A stretch of DNA of 64,000 bases. It comes from Pseudoscleropodium purum. Lineage: Eukaryota; Streptophyta; Bryopsida; Hypnales; Brachytheciaceae. How positions within the stretch are numbered: the stretch's first letter is position 1; each line of letters opens with the position of its first letter. The DNA is taken from NCBI GenBank assembly GCA_963969395.1, contig OZ017796.1, forward strand, positions 39,980,243-40,044,242, in the 5' to 3' direction. Below, piece by piece: positions 23,917-35,400 of the stretch. The position numbers and the translations under genes were made by a program. The notes beneath the pieces are model-generated. The model was not told the origin of the DNA, did no database searches, and saw only the letters and a program-made list of their open reading frames with translations.

Positions 23917-23990
23917 TAAGTGGTCAGAAATGGGTTGGCTCCCTTAACTGAGCTGAACTGAAGTTAGTGAAGTGCAGTTAGTGGAGCCCA
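23883..23990 (+). repeat. Possible tRNA-derived (SINE-like) head spanning the copy 2 left boundary
   Basis: The phrase tggtgcagttgg fits the pol III A-box pattern, and about 45 bases later ggtcagaaatgggttggctc resembles a degraded T-arm/B-box with one base missing. Together they look like a decayed tRNA-related SINE head. The duplication boundary (23,917) falls between the two boxes: copy 1 has the second half but not the first. This is a weak, partial match. Confidence 0.25.
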
Positions 23991-24415
23991 ACTGCAGTTA
24001 CTTTTGGCAACTTTTTCATCAACTATGCCTTGATCGTTACCTTAAACACCTACGGGGCCGCCACTTCGTAGGTTGGCTTTAACGTCGTGCCGCCCAATCC
24101 GAGTTTTGAATTGGAGAGCGCGGAGCCGATCCATTCTCAATCTTCGTGGGGATGTTGAGTGCTGCACATGTCGTGAACAGCTGAGAGCTCTGCAATCTCC
24201 AATTTAAAGCGCCTTGGTCCGTGCCGAATTTAAGGTTTCTCTCTGGGCTTCAAACTCTCGAAAAATATGTTCGCTTCAGTTTCGTTCAATTTGAGCTTTC
24301 CTGCATTTCAAGAAACTTCAATTGCTTCTTCGTCCTGCTGCGAACGACTTGGTCCATTCTGAAATCCGTTTGGGAAACTGTTGGTATTCTCTTGAGGGAT
24401 CGGAATCAAGGAAAC

Positions 24416-24578
24416 GTTAGAGCCAGCGGAAAAATTTGAGGCACACATATCCCTGTCCTGTTGACAATCCGGGGAACCGGGAATGGCTGGCTATCCGGGA
24501 ACTATAGATAATCTCTCGGTGCTCATTAGTGTATCTCATTCTTTGTTTTGCGACCTCACTTCTCATCATTCTGCAGAG
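24416..24578 (+). other. 163-base GT-AG segment present only in copy 2
   Basis: Copy 1 reads through the equivalent site without it (aaggaaaacgtatttcg at 4720-4704), while copy 2 has aaggaaac, then GTTAG...CTGCAGAG, then gtatttcg. The segment begins GT, ends AG and has a pyrimidine-rich tract before its end, so it can be read as an intron in the F-box leader. It could equally be a small insertion, since the expected splice at CAG would not give exactly the copy 1 sequence. Confidence 0.45.
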
Positions 24579-24689
24579 GTATTTCGATCTAGCTTGGCCA
24601 TTGGTATCTCAAGGATGTTTGCGCTGATGAACTTCTGGGCGCAGTGGTTGGCATGCATTATCAAGTTTCGTTAGGAGCTTAATGCATGT

Positions 24690-25545
24690 GGGTTTTCAAT
24701 AGCTTCGTTTCTCCTCGCAGTTTGGAAACGACTTGGTCCATTCTGAAATCCATTATTGATTGATTCCTGACTTCTGTCTCCTAGCTGCTTGAGCGAAGAA
24801 TTTAATTGGAAGCCAGTTGGTTCAACTATCCGAGAAATTTTCAATTTATTCTTCACGAGCTTAGTCGCATATCTTCCCATTTCCTCATCAGACAGGTATT
24901 TAAGGCCCGAGGAGGAATAATGGGGACTTATGCGGATGAACTTCGATATTTAGCATATAATGTACTAGTTTCTGGGCCATTGCAGACGATTCAATAGATG
25001 CCCTAAGATCAACAGAGCAAAGTGAATCGCAGGAGGTGGAGTTTGACACATGCTGACTTGTTTGAACTGTGGGGAGCAACGCGTGTATATAGGGTTTGGT
25101 TCTATCAGGCAGAAAAATTTAGGTATGGCTTGCATAAATTCTGTGCTAACAACAATAGTGTTATACGCAGCCAGTTGCAGTGTATTCGGATCGAGGCTTC
25201 GTTCATGAAGAGATTTAGGATTAATGAATGAATTGCAGAACGTTTAACGCATATCTGGCTGCGACTGAGTCTGTATTAACAAGGGAACCGCCGTAATCAG
25301 CGCAACGTTAGAATGACTAGCCCCCAGCGTCACCCTAAACCACTCACCAATCCCGAAAGTGCAAACCTTCATGCAGTTCGGAATCGACTTGGTCCATTCC
25401 GAAATCCAGTTTTGATCCCGGACATAGTCTCGTAACTGCTTGAGTGAAGAATTTAATTCGGAGCCAGTAGGTTCAACTTTTTCGGAAAGTTTTTAATCTC
25501 TTCACGAGCTTAGTCGCATATCTTCCCATTTTCTTGCTCACGGCT
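24690..25545 (+). repeat. Direct repeat, period about 650 bases, upstream of the intact F-box gene
   Basis: A stretch of about 150 bases at 24,735-24,890 recurs at 25,385-25,540, sharing gacttggtccattc, gcttgag, gaagaattta and gagcttagtcgcatatcttc. Copy 1 has only one such unit (around 4,390-4,600); its upstream part matches the first repeat here and its downstream part matches the second. Copy 1 therefore looks like a crossover product between the repeats, unless copy 2 gained a duplication. Confidence 0.65.
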
Positions 25546-25562
25546 TGTTTGCTTCTTTTAGG

Positions 25563-26822
25563 ATGTCTTGTCCAAGTTTGAAGAGGACGGCCTTGGCGTT
25601 GGAGGACTTGGAGCCTGCTCTATGGGGAACTCTCACACCTTGTCTCTTGGACCTTGTGTTCCTTCGTCTTCCTGCTGCTCAAATGAGTCAGCTTCGCCTT
25701 CTTTCCAAGCTCTGGAAGGCAGCCATTGATTCGGTAGAATCACATTTTAACCTGTTGCTTGAAGACCAAGTTTACCCGAACCTGTTTGGTCTCACAGGGA
25801 TGAAGTCGAAGCGGGCTGTGCCGCCGAATGTGCCGGGTATATGGATGTTTGATGTGAACCAAGACCGATGGTGTGTCCGTGAGATCGATCCTTCAGTCGG
25901 TGAGAAGTTCACAATTGGTGCAGCCGATGGAGGACTGGTTTGTTTTGTTTCCAATACTGCGAAGGACTTCCTGACTATAGTTGTGATGAACCCGTTAACA
26001 GGAAAGAAAGTTGAGCTCCCTCGTTTACTCGGCATGCATGATGTGTTGCCCACCATTCGCACCTCGATGTTGCATCTCAAGATGAACCGGAAAAACAATC
26101 ATTATCTGGTTTATTTTGTGGGCTGCATTGAAAGTGGTAACGAGGGTCTCTTAGCTCAAGTGTATGACTCTCAGACCAAAGAGTGGAGTATAGTGGGATC
26201 AAGAGAGAAGTCATGGGGTTGCATTTCAGGGCACTTGTATGATTGGGGTAACTTCATTGATTCCAACGGTGATTCTGACTACCCTGCCGATGGAATTTAC
26301 GATGGAAGACGCCGGGGTCCAGGTTTGTATGACTTTGCACAAGAAGAGCTGCCAACAGCTGCGATTTATGATGGCGCGATTGCGAATGCAAATTCGAGTG
26401 AGAATGAGCATGCACCTTATACAGTGAGGTATACGATGTTTCGGGACCGGTTATTTCTTTTGCACTCAGAGGAACTTGAAAATCCTTCCAATTTGAATCA
26501 GGAGAATCCTACATTTAAGCTCATTATTTCCGAGTATCATCTTCAGCGAAATGCCGCTGCTTGGGTGGAAGGGGGAACCCACGGTTGCGAGCCTTTAGAT
26601 GGCTATTCAGAAGATGACCACGATTTCTATTTGGAAGCATGCAACGGATATTTGATAGTCACGGCACATAATTTTTTGCATAGTGATCAATATTTGCATG
26701 CGTGGCTATATAACTTGTCTACCTACAGTTGGCACGTCCTTCCGGACATACCTGGATATGACTATTACAATAGTCAAGAGCACGTCTTGATGTGTGAACT
26801 TCGGTGGAGTGCTACACCGTGA
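25563..26822 (+). CDS. F-box protein with C-terminal kelch/F-box-associated-like region
   Basis: The frame of 419 residues starts at the ATG at 25,563, directly after an acceptor-like ttctttta-g|g, so the leader is probably spliced. Residues about 20-58 form an F-box (LWGTLTPCLLDLVFLRLPAA..SQLRLLSKLWKAA), the module that binds SKP1 in SCF ubiquitin ligases. The remainder has hydrophobic strands with conserved tryptophans (WMFDVNQDRWCV, VYDSQTKEWSIVGS, LYNLSTYSWHVLP), the pattern of a kelch-like or F-box-associated beta-propeller that would recognise a substrate. An acidic, tyrosine- and aspartate-rich insert lies at about 240-290. The substrate is unknown. The gene is the intact partner of the broken copy at 3149-4374 and is likely the functional member. 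Confidence 0.85.
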   Translation: MSCPSLKRTALALEDLEPALWGTLTPCLLDLVFLRLPAAQMSQLRLLSKLWKAAIDSVESHFNLLLEDQVYPNLFGLTGMKSKRAVPPNVPGIWMFDVNQDRWCVREIDPSVGEKFTIGAADGGLVCFVSNTAKDFLTIVVMNPLTGKKVELPRLLGMHDVLPTIRTSMLHLKMNRKNNHYLVYFVGCIESGNEGLLAQVYDSQTKEWSIVGSREKSWGCISGHLYDWGNFIDSNGDSDYPADGIYDGRRRGPGLYDFAQEELPTAAIYDGAIANANSSENEHAPYTVRYTMFRDRLFLLHSEELENPSNLNQENPTFKLIISEYHLQRNAAAWVEGGTHGCEPLDGYSEDDHDFYLEACNGYLIVTAHNFLHSDQYLHAWLYNLSTYSWHVLPDIPGYDYYNSQEHVLMCELRWSATP

Positions 26823-28366
26823 ACCTGTTTATGTGAGGTTTTGTTGAATCTTACCACTTGAGTTGGAAACTTCATCGAGTTGGACATGCTGCCTTTCTGT
26901 TTTTATGTTACCGGTCATTAATGTATGCTTAAATGTCTTTTCAACATGTGACCTAGGTCTTGTTTTTGGATTGTATATGAATTTCTGATCTGATTTGGGG
27001 TTTCGGTCTTGGGTTCTCGGTGATGACGACTTTTAGATGACGAATCTGAGTTTTAAGGCGCAAGTGACTGTTGGTGCGGCTGGCACTGCGATGTGTTATC
27101 GTGGTGTTACGCGGCGCTGCTGACTCTTGTCAACCGCTGGTTCTCCAGTTCCTCCGAAGCCTAAACGAGGCATTTTCCTGGGAGAATCAGGAACTGAATG
27201 ATAGAAATATTGGAAAGATGTTCTGTTTTTGCCCATCTGATGAGATTTTCCATCACGACGGTCATCAGAGTTTCGGCTATGCTGTTACCAACTTGGAATC
27301 ACTGCCTGTCGGGTGCAGCCGAAGTCATCTTTTCATTTCGGCTTTAATCTCTGAGTCTTGTTATTTCGAATTCCGTTATTTGAGCCTGCTGATGTTGTCT
27401 ATAATCTTTGAGACCTGATTGCCGCAAGGCACTGTTGACAGCAAGCAGACCCTGAAGGCTACGTGAACTAGTTGTGGCTATGTAAACTAGTTCGGTTGAT
27501 GGTTCTTTTTGGTGGTTTGAGAACGTATGGTGGCACGCCTGCAGTGCTGATTATTTGTAGCATCAAAGCCTGAAATTGGTGATGAAAATCCACATAACTG
27601 TAATCCTGAGCTTTTTGCTTGCGATCAAATGTACGGCTAGCAGTCATATTTTAATAGTGTCTTTGGAATGCGCACCATCAGATTCCATGGATTCAATCGA
27701 TGATTTGAGATTAGAAAATGACCATTTAGATTGAGCGTATTGTGGAACTCGGAATAGGATTACGGGAAATCTTGTTTTGCGAAAGACTTGCAAGTGTACA
27801 TCCAGAAGAACTCATTATTTGATCGAACTAGAATTCTGCAAAGCTTCTCTGGAAAACTGCAACAAGAGTCCGTTAGAAGGCTTAGAAGTCAATGGGTCTC
27901 GAAGTAAGATTGCCCTGTAACCGACGCTCATGCTGAAGCAGATAAAGATAAATTCCGGTGCGGTGAACAGAGAGTTTCATGGGGTGACTCATCTTTATGC
28001 CCTTCAGTCTTTTCACATGTCGTTCGGCGGTTCTCCACGGCAAGTTGAAGGCAATTTGGACACTACTGTGCTTGGATAGAAGGTTCGGCTTAAATTTTTT
28101 TTCTTAAAGTGTTGAATTTTTCTGCTAATTCCATGACCAGACAATCAAATCTACAAATAGAAGTAAAAGATAGTTATTCCAAAATGCAAAGAATCCAATG
28201 ACAATCCACTGAGTGAAACACCAATTTATCATAAAACCGATCTCAAATAAACAAAGATTACAAAAAGTAAAAAATGAACCTCAAATACCAAATTCTCTTT
28301 TAAAAAGGGGCATAAATTTCCGTATAAGCATGTGTTCGAACATAAGTCAATCAACACTCACTCACT
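26823..28366. other. F-box 3' region and permutation junction
   Basis: This stretch follows the F-box stop and matches copy 1 positions 3148-1325. A frame at 27,071-27,418 has a shorter counterpart in copy 1 but no recognisable domain and is probably untranslated. At about 28,235-28,240 the homology jumps to the other end of copy 1 (about 13,655), which is the joined-ends junction of the permuted duplicate. Confidence 0.6.
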
Positions 28367-29438
28367 TGTGCACCAGCTCCACACACCAAAAGACCTCTCC
28401 GTTGTTGCCCACGGCGCACGAATGCAAACATTTGTCGCTCGGCATCCAAACCATGAAAGGAATGTTACTCTGCTACACCGCAAACGAAAATCTAACTTCT
28501 TATCTGCAGGAAGTGTACAAATCAATCCCTCGAAGACTTCGCCCCCACCAAATGAATTCTGCTTCAGAAACCTTGAGAAAGCAGCAAATACGTATCAATG
28601 AATCTGCTCCGTTCTATTCCCTTCTCCAAACTACTATGCTTTGGTATGAGGTGCGCACCTGCAACTTCGAGATTTCTCAAAGTAGTGATCCCTGCTGAGA
28701 AAGGGTAACCCACAAGGAGCCTGCAAAGCATCATAGAGTTGATGGCGCATGCTAAGAATCCGCTCTGCCATGCCCTTCTACTCCACACTCCATTCCTCAA
28801 AAAGACGCCTGCACATTAGCCCAGTGGGCTTCGTCTGATTCTGAGCAGTTTGCACTTAATCATGCATCTAAATGTTAACAGCTCCCTTGATTGCTGCTAG
28901 GCTTCTAAACCCTATCCCACGAGGTCTGGATTGAGCGTGGGAATGCGAAGCAACGACCTGTCAGCCAGAATTCTGACTGCAATGGCAGAAAGTAGGAACG
29001 CTCCAATTTTCACCTTTCCACAAAGAACCAGCATACAAACTTCAAACGGTGGATCGGTGCCTGCACTCTCTCGCCATTCCAACATTATCATCAACCCAAG
29101 TTATCAAGCAACCGAAAGAATCATAGCAACCTCCCTCTGCCAAGACCACACCTAACCTAAAATATCAAGTCTTTCAGCAGGACGAGAATCCATGCTGGTT
29201 CCCAAGTAACGAAGGTCCAAAGTGTGCAGCAACCGTCAAAACTTGGCTTCTGATGAATCGAAACCCTAAATCACAAGACTTCTGCAGAAAACTTGGCATT
29301 GCTCGGCATTTAGCTCGGCATGGAGGCTCTCAAATCCGTCCTCAGTTCGGTGATCCAGCTTCACCACATGTAATGCTGTGAGTCCCAATTACCAATGCAG
29401 AGTGATTAGCAACTGCAATACGAACCTCGACAGCAGGG
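28367..29438 (-). repeat. Near-identical copy of the PPR leader block
   Basis: It is the reverse complement of 12,463-13,536 with essentially no differences seen by eye, although sequence on both sides differs markedly. The base just before the donor is changed (copy 1 GCACAG|GTGAG, here GCACAAGTGAG), which would weaken splicing. There is no PPR coding region next to it. Frames of 161 codons (plus) and 60 and 78 codons (minus) mirror copy 1 and are not evidence for proteins. Confidence 0.75.
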
Positions 29439-29439
29439 C

Positions 29440-32400
29440 TTTTTTTTAATCATTTTTTATTATGAAGTGCCAAAGTGGCGATCTAAAATGTTATAGTGGT
29501 GCTCCAAATTTCAACATTCAATAGAAAATATCACACCAGCACATATCACATATCTATAATTTTATTTTCATCCACAATCTAATGATTTCATTCAAGACTT
29601 TTTTCTTAATTCGAAGTTTTCTAGCAAAAAACTTCATAAATTGTCATCATTTTTTAGCCAAAAATTACTATTTTCTAGTGCAATTTGGCACCATAAAGTC
29701 AAACAAAAGGTTGTTCTAAACACCTTCTTAAAGATGGGTTTATACTATGTCTAGGGTTGAAAGGAAGGCAAGCTAGATTTCCTTTCAATTGAGCCCTCTA
29801 TCCAACCCTAGTTAATGATAAGCCCTTGGGATAGATTTTAGGGCCAAATTTCCAATTCATATGCTCTTGGATTTTCTCAATGCTCAATTAAATAATATAT
29901 AAAAATATACATATTTATCGGGGGGGTTTTCCTATTTTAAAAAAAGATCTTATTTTTTTATTTTTTTATTTTTCTTCCTATTTGTTCTATTTCTAAAATA
30001 GAAGAAAAAGTGTTTTTGCTTTTTATAACCTACTTTGTTCTCTTCTGATTTTTTCTATTTGAAAAAAAAAAAGGAGTTCTTTGAATGAATTCTTTTAAAC
30101 CTTTTCCTTTTGTTTAATGTTGAAATTAGAGTTGAAGCCCTAAAGTAGTTGTCATTTATTTTCATGAGAACTTGAAAAATTTCAAAAAATTAATAGTTTT
30201 GGTCTTGTAACTTTAAGGGTTTGAAAATAATCACACAACAAAATTCACAATTCAAAAAATCATCTCTGTTTTTTATCTCAGTTTTTATCTATATTTTCCT
30301 TTTTATTTATTTTTTTAAATGTAAATTTCTTTTTTGTTATGAGAACTTAAATGAATTCAATAGTAAATGTAAATCAGGTTTTACCATACATATTATTTCC
30401 AGTAATATAATCTTTGTTTCTCATATTCTTTATTCAGGTATCTATCATCGAAATTGGTAAATTCACACATCATCTCACACAGATGTCAAAGTCCGTTACA
30501 TAACTTCAACAAAATGACTTTCATTTATATTTTTTTTGACAAGAAATGTACCTAAAAATTGTACCAAAAAACCATTGTTCTAAACCAAATAAACATCCCA
30601 TGTAAATGGAACCAATTAGTAGATGGAACCAAATTAACATCTCATGTTCAAACAAGTAGAATAAGAAATGTAATAATTTTTTTTTATTATTAAGCATGTA
30701 CCACATAAACATCCAATGTTATTTGGTAAAAAGAATTATATATAAATAATAGTAGAATTATCTATATGAGTATAAAATATATTTAAGTTTCTTAAAAATT
30801 ATTTTATTTTGAATGCTTTTTATTATTATTTTTTTAATAAATGTTTTCTTAAGAATTCAATAAACCTTCAATTAAAAGACCAAGCTGGTTTTTTTGGCTA
30901 TATAAAAATTCTGGGCATGTGTGTGTGACTAGATTTTCATATAGTTTTGACTAAAATTTTAATAGAAGGTGACAACAAGGAATATCTCTCATATGTGCTA
31001 AATTTTATGACATTTTAAAATAGGAGTCAAAAGTTATAGCCTAATATGTTGCTTTGTTTTGTAAATGGACAATTTGGATAAATAAATAAAAATTACTTTT
31101 TTTAGAAACAAGAATTTGAAATTGGTTTTTGAAAATTATATATGCATGAAAAGCTTTGAATCATTCTTTTTTTATCAATGAGTCGAAAGTTACGAGGAAT
31201 TTTTGTTTTGTGGGTAGTTTTGGTTTTTCTACTCTTAGATAAACTTTGAAGTCCACAACCTTAATCAATTTTCAATATTTAAAAAATAAATAAAATCATA
31301 GGATGTAGATTGTTTATTACAACATTTCCAACCATTATTATTGGCATTTTTTAATTTTCATAATTTAATTCTTAACAATTTAGTATTTTGAATCATTCTC
31401 TACTATTATCTACTTACTATTATTTTCCTACATGTTGTACAATTCAAAATAATTTGAAAATTTTCAAGCATGTAAAAAACTTGTTTAGGAAAAAGAATCC
31501 AAAAAGCACCACCATTCTAGACATTTTTTTGTAGAAAAGTGAGCTTGTGAAGTATATCTGCCTTGTTTTTTGGAGGGCCTAAAAAATGATTATTACAAAA
31601 AATTTCAACCCTCAGGAGGTTTGCGAGTTTTGAACCCCTTGGGTGCAATTATAGAGGAAATAATATTGTTTTTATTTTTTATTAATTTTTAATGAAAGTT
31701 GATGATGTGGCATTACTTGTGCCACATCAACACCACATCAAGTTTTCATACTTTTATTTTTTTATTTTTTTAATATATATAGAGAGAGAGATTGAGTGTA
31801 AAAAAATTATTTTTTTAATTTTCTATACTTACATTACGGGGCGCCAAAAAAAAAATCCTTAATGGCCCTCCGTAGGGTTCAAATTTTTTCTAATGTTCAA
31901 TAAATTTGAATGCTTATATCTTGCAATCCACGTTGGAGAAAATTTTGAAATTTTTACCACATGTTGTTAAGTTATTATTCAACAAGATCCTATGGTTACA
32001 AGTGTCAAAAAATTCAAAAAAATTTTACTTATATTAAAAGTGGCAATTTTTGAGCATTTCCAATGAAAACATAGTCAAAGAACTTTAGCATTTAAAGCAA
32101 AATTTTCTAAAGTTGAATAAAATTGAGATTTAGAAAATTGAAGATATAATTGGGAATTAATAATCAAATGCACTTTTGAGTCTCATTAATCCTAATCTAT
32201 TCCACCACCCAACCATGGTTTTTTTTTTTTGGCTTTATAGTCCTAGATTGCACAAGAAAAAAATATTTTGGCTAAAAAACGATGTCAATTTATAAAAAAT
32301 TTTGACTGAAAAATTCATATTAAAAAAAAAATCTTGGATGAAATTGTCACATTGTGGATGAAAACAAAATTGTAGATATGTTATATATACCAATGTGATA

Positions 32401-32496
32401 TTTTCTATCCAATACATGAATGAATGTTGAAATTTGGAGCACTACTATAACCTTTTATATGGCTACTTTGGCACTTTATAAAAAATGAAAAAAAAA
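29440..32496. mobile_element. Non-autonomous TIR DNA transposon, copy in duplication arm 2
   Basis: This is the 3.06 kb counterpart of 10,183-12,462 in inverted orientation. It keeps about 480 bases (29,670-30,150) lost from copy 1, which makes its terminal repeats longer: the inner phrases tttagccaaaa and tagtgcaatttggcaccata near 29,650-29,695 mirror ggctttatag...gattgcacaagaaaaaa and attttggctaaaa near 32,230-32,275. It also contains a 300-base MITE. No transposase frame is present. Confidence 0.7.
31572..31871. mobile_element. MITE with GGAGGGCC terminal repeats
   Basis: The insert begins GGAGGGCCTAA and ends with the inverse TTAATGGCCCTCC. Copy 1 lacks it at the equivalent site near 10,800, where gttttttg runs straight into taagaac, so the empty site is seen directly. 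It must have inserted after the duplication, or been lost cleanly from copy 1. It is 300 bases long, contains a poly-AT interior with a short GA run, and has no coding capacity. No clear target duplication was found. Confidence 0.6.
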
Positions 32497-35400
32497 CCTT
32501 GCATCCAACCACTTTGAACTTATGGTTGAGTTCACTTCACCACTTGCAATGGGATCAACTTAATCTTCCTAAGAATTGGGTTGATTCAATTGGTGTTTCT
32601 TGGATTTTTTATTTAAAATCTTTGGAAACAAATAGAATGGTGGAGATTTGTACAATCCAATGGAAGAGCCCAATCCACTCCTAGATGGGGGTGGGCCACC
32701 CCAATCTTGTCTTAATTGCTTCCTTAGGATTGGAAGATTTGGCGCCCAAACCATGCTACCTAAGGTAATATGTAAGATGAGTTGTAGTTCCATCCGGCCC
32801 CAATCATAAAGCCCTTGGGCCAAAATTGGAGAAATTGAGTGGTCATATTGGTTCAAACTTGGAGAGTTTTGGTTGGCCTTCAATCCAGCCCTAGTATAAA
32901 CCAACCTTTTTTTTTTCTCAACATCCGGCATTCAAAATTTGCAAAAATCTAACCTACTAGGCCAGCTTTGAGGATTGGATTTCAGAAAAAAAAACCCATC
33001 ATGGGTACCATGTCATTGTGAGAGGCAACCCATTCCTAATTGTCAACCCTATTCAAAATATGTAGGCTATTCTCTTTCTATACAAAAGAATTAACAATTC
33101 CACAACAATGAATTATGGTGTAGTTTCTGAACCGCTCTAGTACATTATGATTGGCTAACAAGACTCTCAATATTGCAACCAACTCTTGGTTGGAAAGAAG
33201 GTTTACATTACCAAAATGGAAGCAAGCCCATCTTCAATAAAATTTTTACAGTAATTCTATGTTATGTTGAGGAAAAAATTATGAGAAATTATGCATACCT
33301 TCTAATGCCTATTTCTACACATACAAGAATTTACCTTGTGAATAAATTAGCCTTGTAGATACCACAAACTACTTTAGCATGAGCAAAACAATTAATGAAA
33401 ATGTTTGTTTTTATTAACATGTTCATGAGTTTCAAACTTGAAAATGGTATGGTCCCTATTATTTAAATTGTCAATTATGTTTAACCTTGCTGGCAATTGT
33501 AATGGAATGGTACTCTACAATGATTTCTCTTTGATAATATATTTTTGATATGATGTGCATAAATTATGATTTTGAAAATGTTGACTTACAGGACATTGAC
33601 CCTAGGTTCTCATATTCTAAGGGTTTATGTTTTAGGATAGAATCTAAAGAGATAAGTAATTTCGTTAAAATGGCAGTTTGAATAGTTTAGACTGCACATC
33701 TTGAAGTGTTTTTTCTGTACTAGAATCTATACTTGTTATAGATTTTGAAATCTACATATCTCCTAGATATCTAAAATCTTATACCAATCCTAGATTTTTC
33801 AGATTGCTTGGTCTAATATCTATGTTTGTCCTAGATTTCTGAAATCTAAAACTGACCTAGATGTTAGCAATGTATACTTGTCCTAGATGTCAAGATGTCA
33901 AAATGGCATTTGGAATACCGCCAATTTAACAAAATTTGCCAAAGAGACAATCTTAGTAACATTGTTGAAATTAAGTATATTTACCTTAATATAAAGATTC
34001 ATTCAAAATGAATACTCAAATTAATTAAAATAGTGCAAGATCCCCTATTAAATGAATATATTTGGATGAATTTTGAATGAATGTCATCTAATTTATTTAG
34101 TGTGAATATATAATTGAAGTTTTACTAACTAAGATGGACAGAATTAAGATGAAATGAAGATAAAATTAGGATGAAAACAAATGAAAATTAAATAACTATT
34201 ACACAATTTGAGCCATTGTATTAAAATAGTGTAGACCACATTGATTAGAGTTCTTATATAAACATGAAATGTAGCCATCTGCTTGGTCCATAGTTTACTT
34301 TTTATTCTAAATGTCAATTGAATTTTTATTCAACTTGCATTTTGGGGACAATGACAACAAAGAGTAATGAAATTATTGTTATTGAAACAACAACAAAACA
34401 TGATCAAGTTATTATTATTATTGCATGGCATTTAATTGAATTAACTCAATTACACTACATATGAGTTAGTTTCATAAATAATCAAGCAAAATTTGAAGCA
34501 TGTCCCAAACCAATAGCCCTCCCAAAGGAATTTACTTGAAGTTTATAGTTCTCAATGAAATGCCAAAAATCATAAAATTTTCTAATATCATAGTCGACAT
34601 GGCTTTCATTTTTGCAATGACAATTTTTTTTTTTTTTTCCACCCAAAGTGGCTTGTTTACAGTTATATTATTTAAAGATGATTTTAGTTATGTAGTCTTG
34701 TAAATATTTCACAATTCGTCATTTCTTTATTGTAAATGAATTTCACATATTTTCAAATATAAAAGAATCATGAAAGCAAAAATATATAATTACTAAAATT
34801 TTGTTTATAGGTGGAAGAGTGGGCCTTGAAATAGTTCAATTTGTAAAGTGGTTCAATTTGTTAACACTGGATTTATTAAAAGCATTTTGATATTTGTGAA
34901 TATGAATGCCAATTAATGTGATTCATGTATTGCACTAACTCTTGTTCATCTAAGCAAAGTGCTAAAGAGTTACACACTCTTAAATACCATCATAATCATG
35001 TTAGCCACCAATTCTAAAACCTTCTAACATTGGCCCTTTATTAGTGAAGTTTTTGACAAGGCTCTTACTTATTTTCTTTAAATTTTGTTATTTGTTTCAT
35101 AAATTTTTATAAAAATTCGAATCTTACACTAATGAATTCCTCAGTGATAAAAAAACAAAAGCCATGTCACATTGTGGAAATCTGAAAATTAACAATGACG
35201 TTATGTAAGTACAGTCTGAATTCCATGTCCGCACACAAGTGTTTAAAAGTGAAAGTTTGGAAAAAGTAAAAAGGCCTCGACTGTTTACAACCGGACCCCG
35301 ACGATCGAGAACCAGTACGTCGGGGTATGTGCTTCCAACATTATACCCGAACCCGACGATCGAGAACCACGATATCAGGGTATATGCAGCAACTGGTTCC

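Larger units (their letters stand above)
23917..33371. repeat. Copy 2 of a circularly permuted inverted duplication
   Basis: Reading left to right, this is the reverse complement of copy 1 positions 9312-9204, a 20-base filler, then 5067-1325, directly joined at about 28,235-28,240 to 13,655-9314. The left edge starts at CTTAAGTGGTCA and the right edge ends at ATACCACAAACT, which are adjacent in copy 1 apart from one base (9313). It has the intact F-box gene, a longer version of the TIR element containing an extra MITE, and a 1.07 kb block nearly identical to the PPR leader exon, but no PPR gene beside it. No target-site duplication was seen at the outer edges. Confidence 0.85.

Noticed and set aside
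1325..33371. Whole region as one giant DNA transposon with terminal inverted repeats
   Set aside because: The arms are permuted relative to each other, extend over genes and older transposons, and their outer edges do not match each other.
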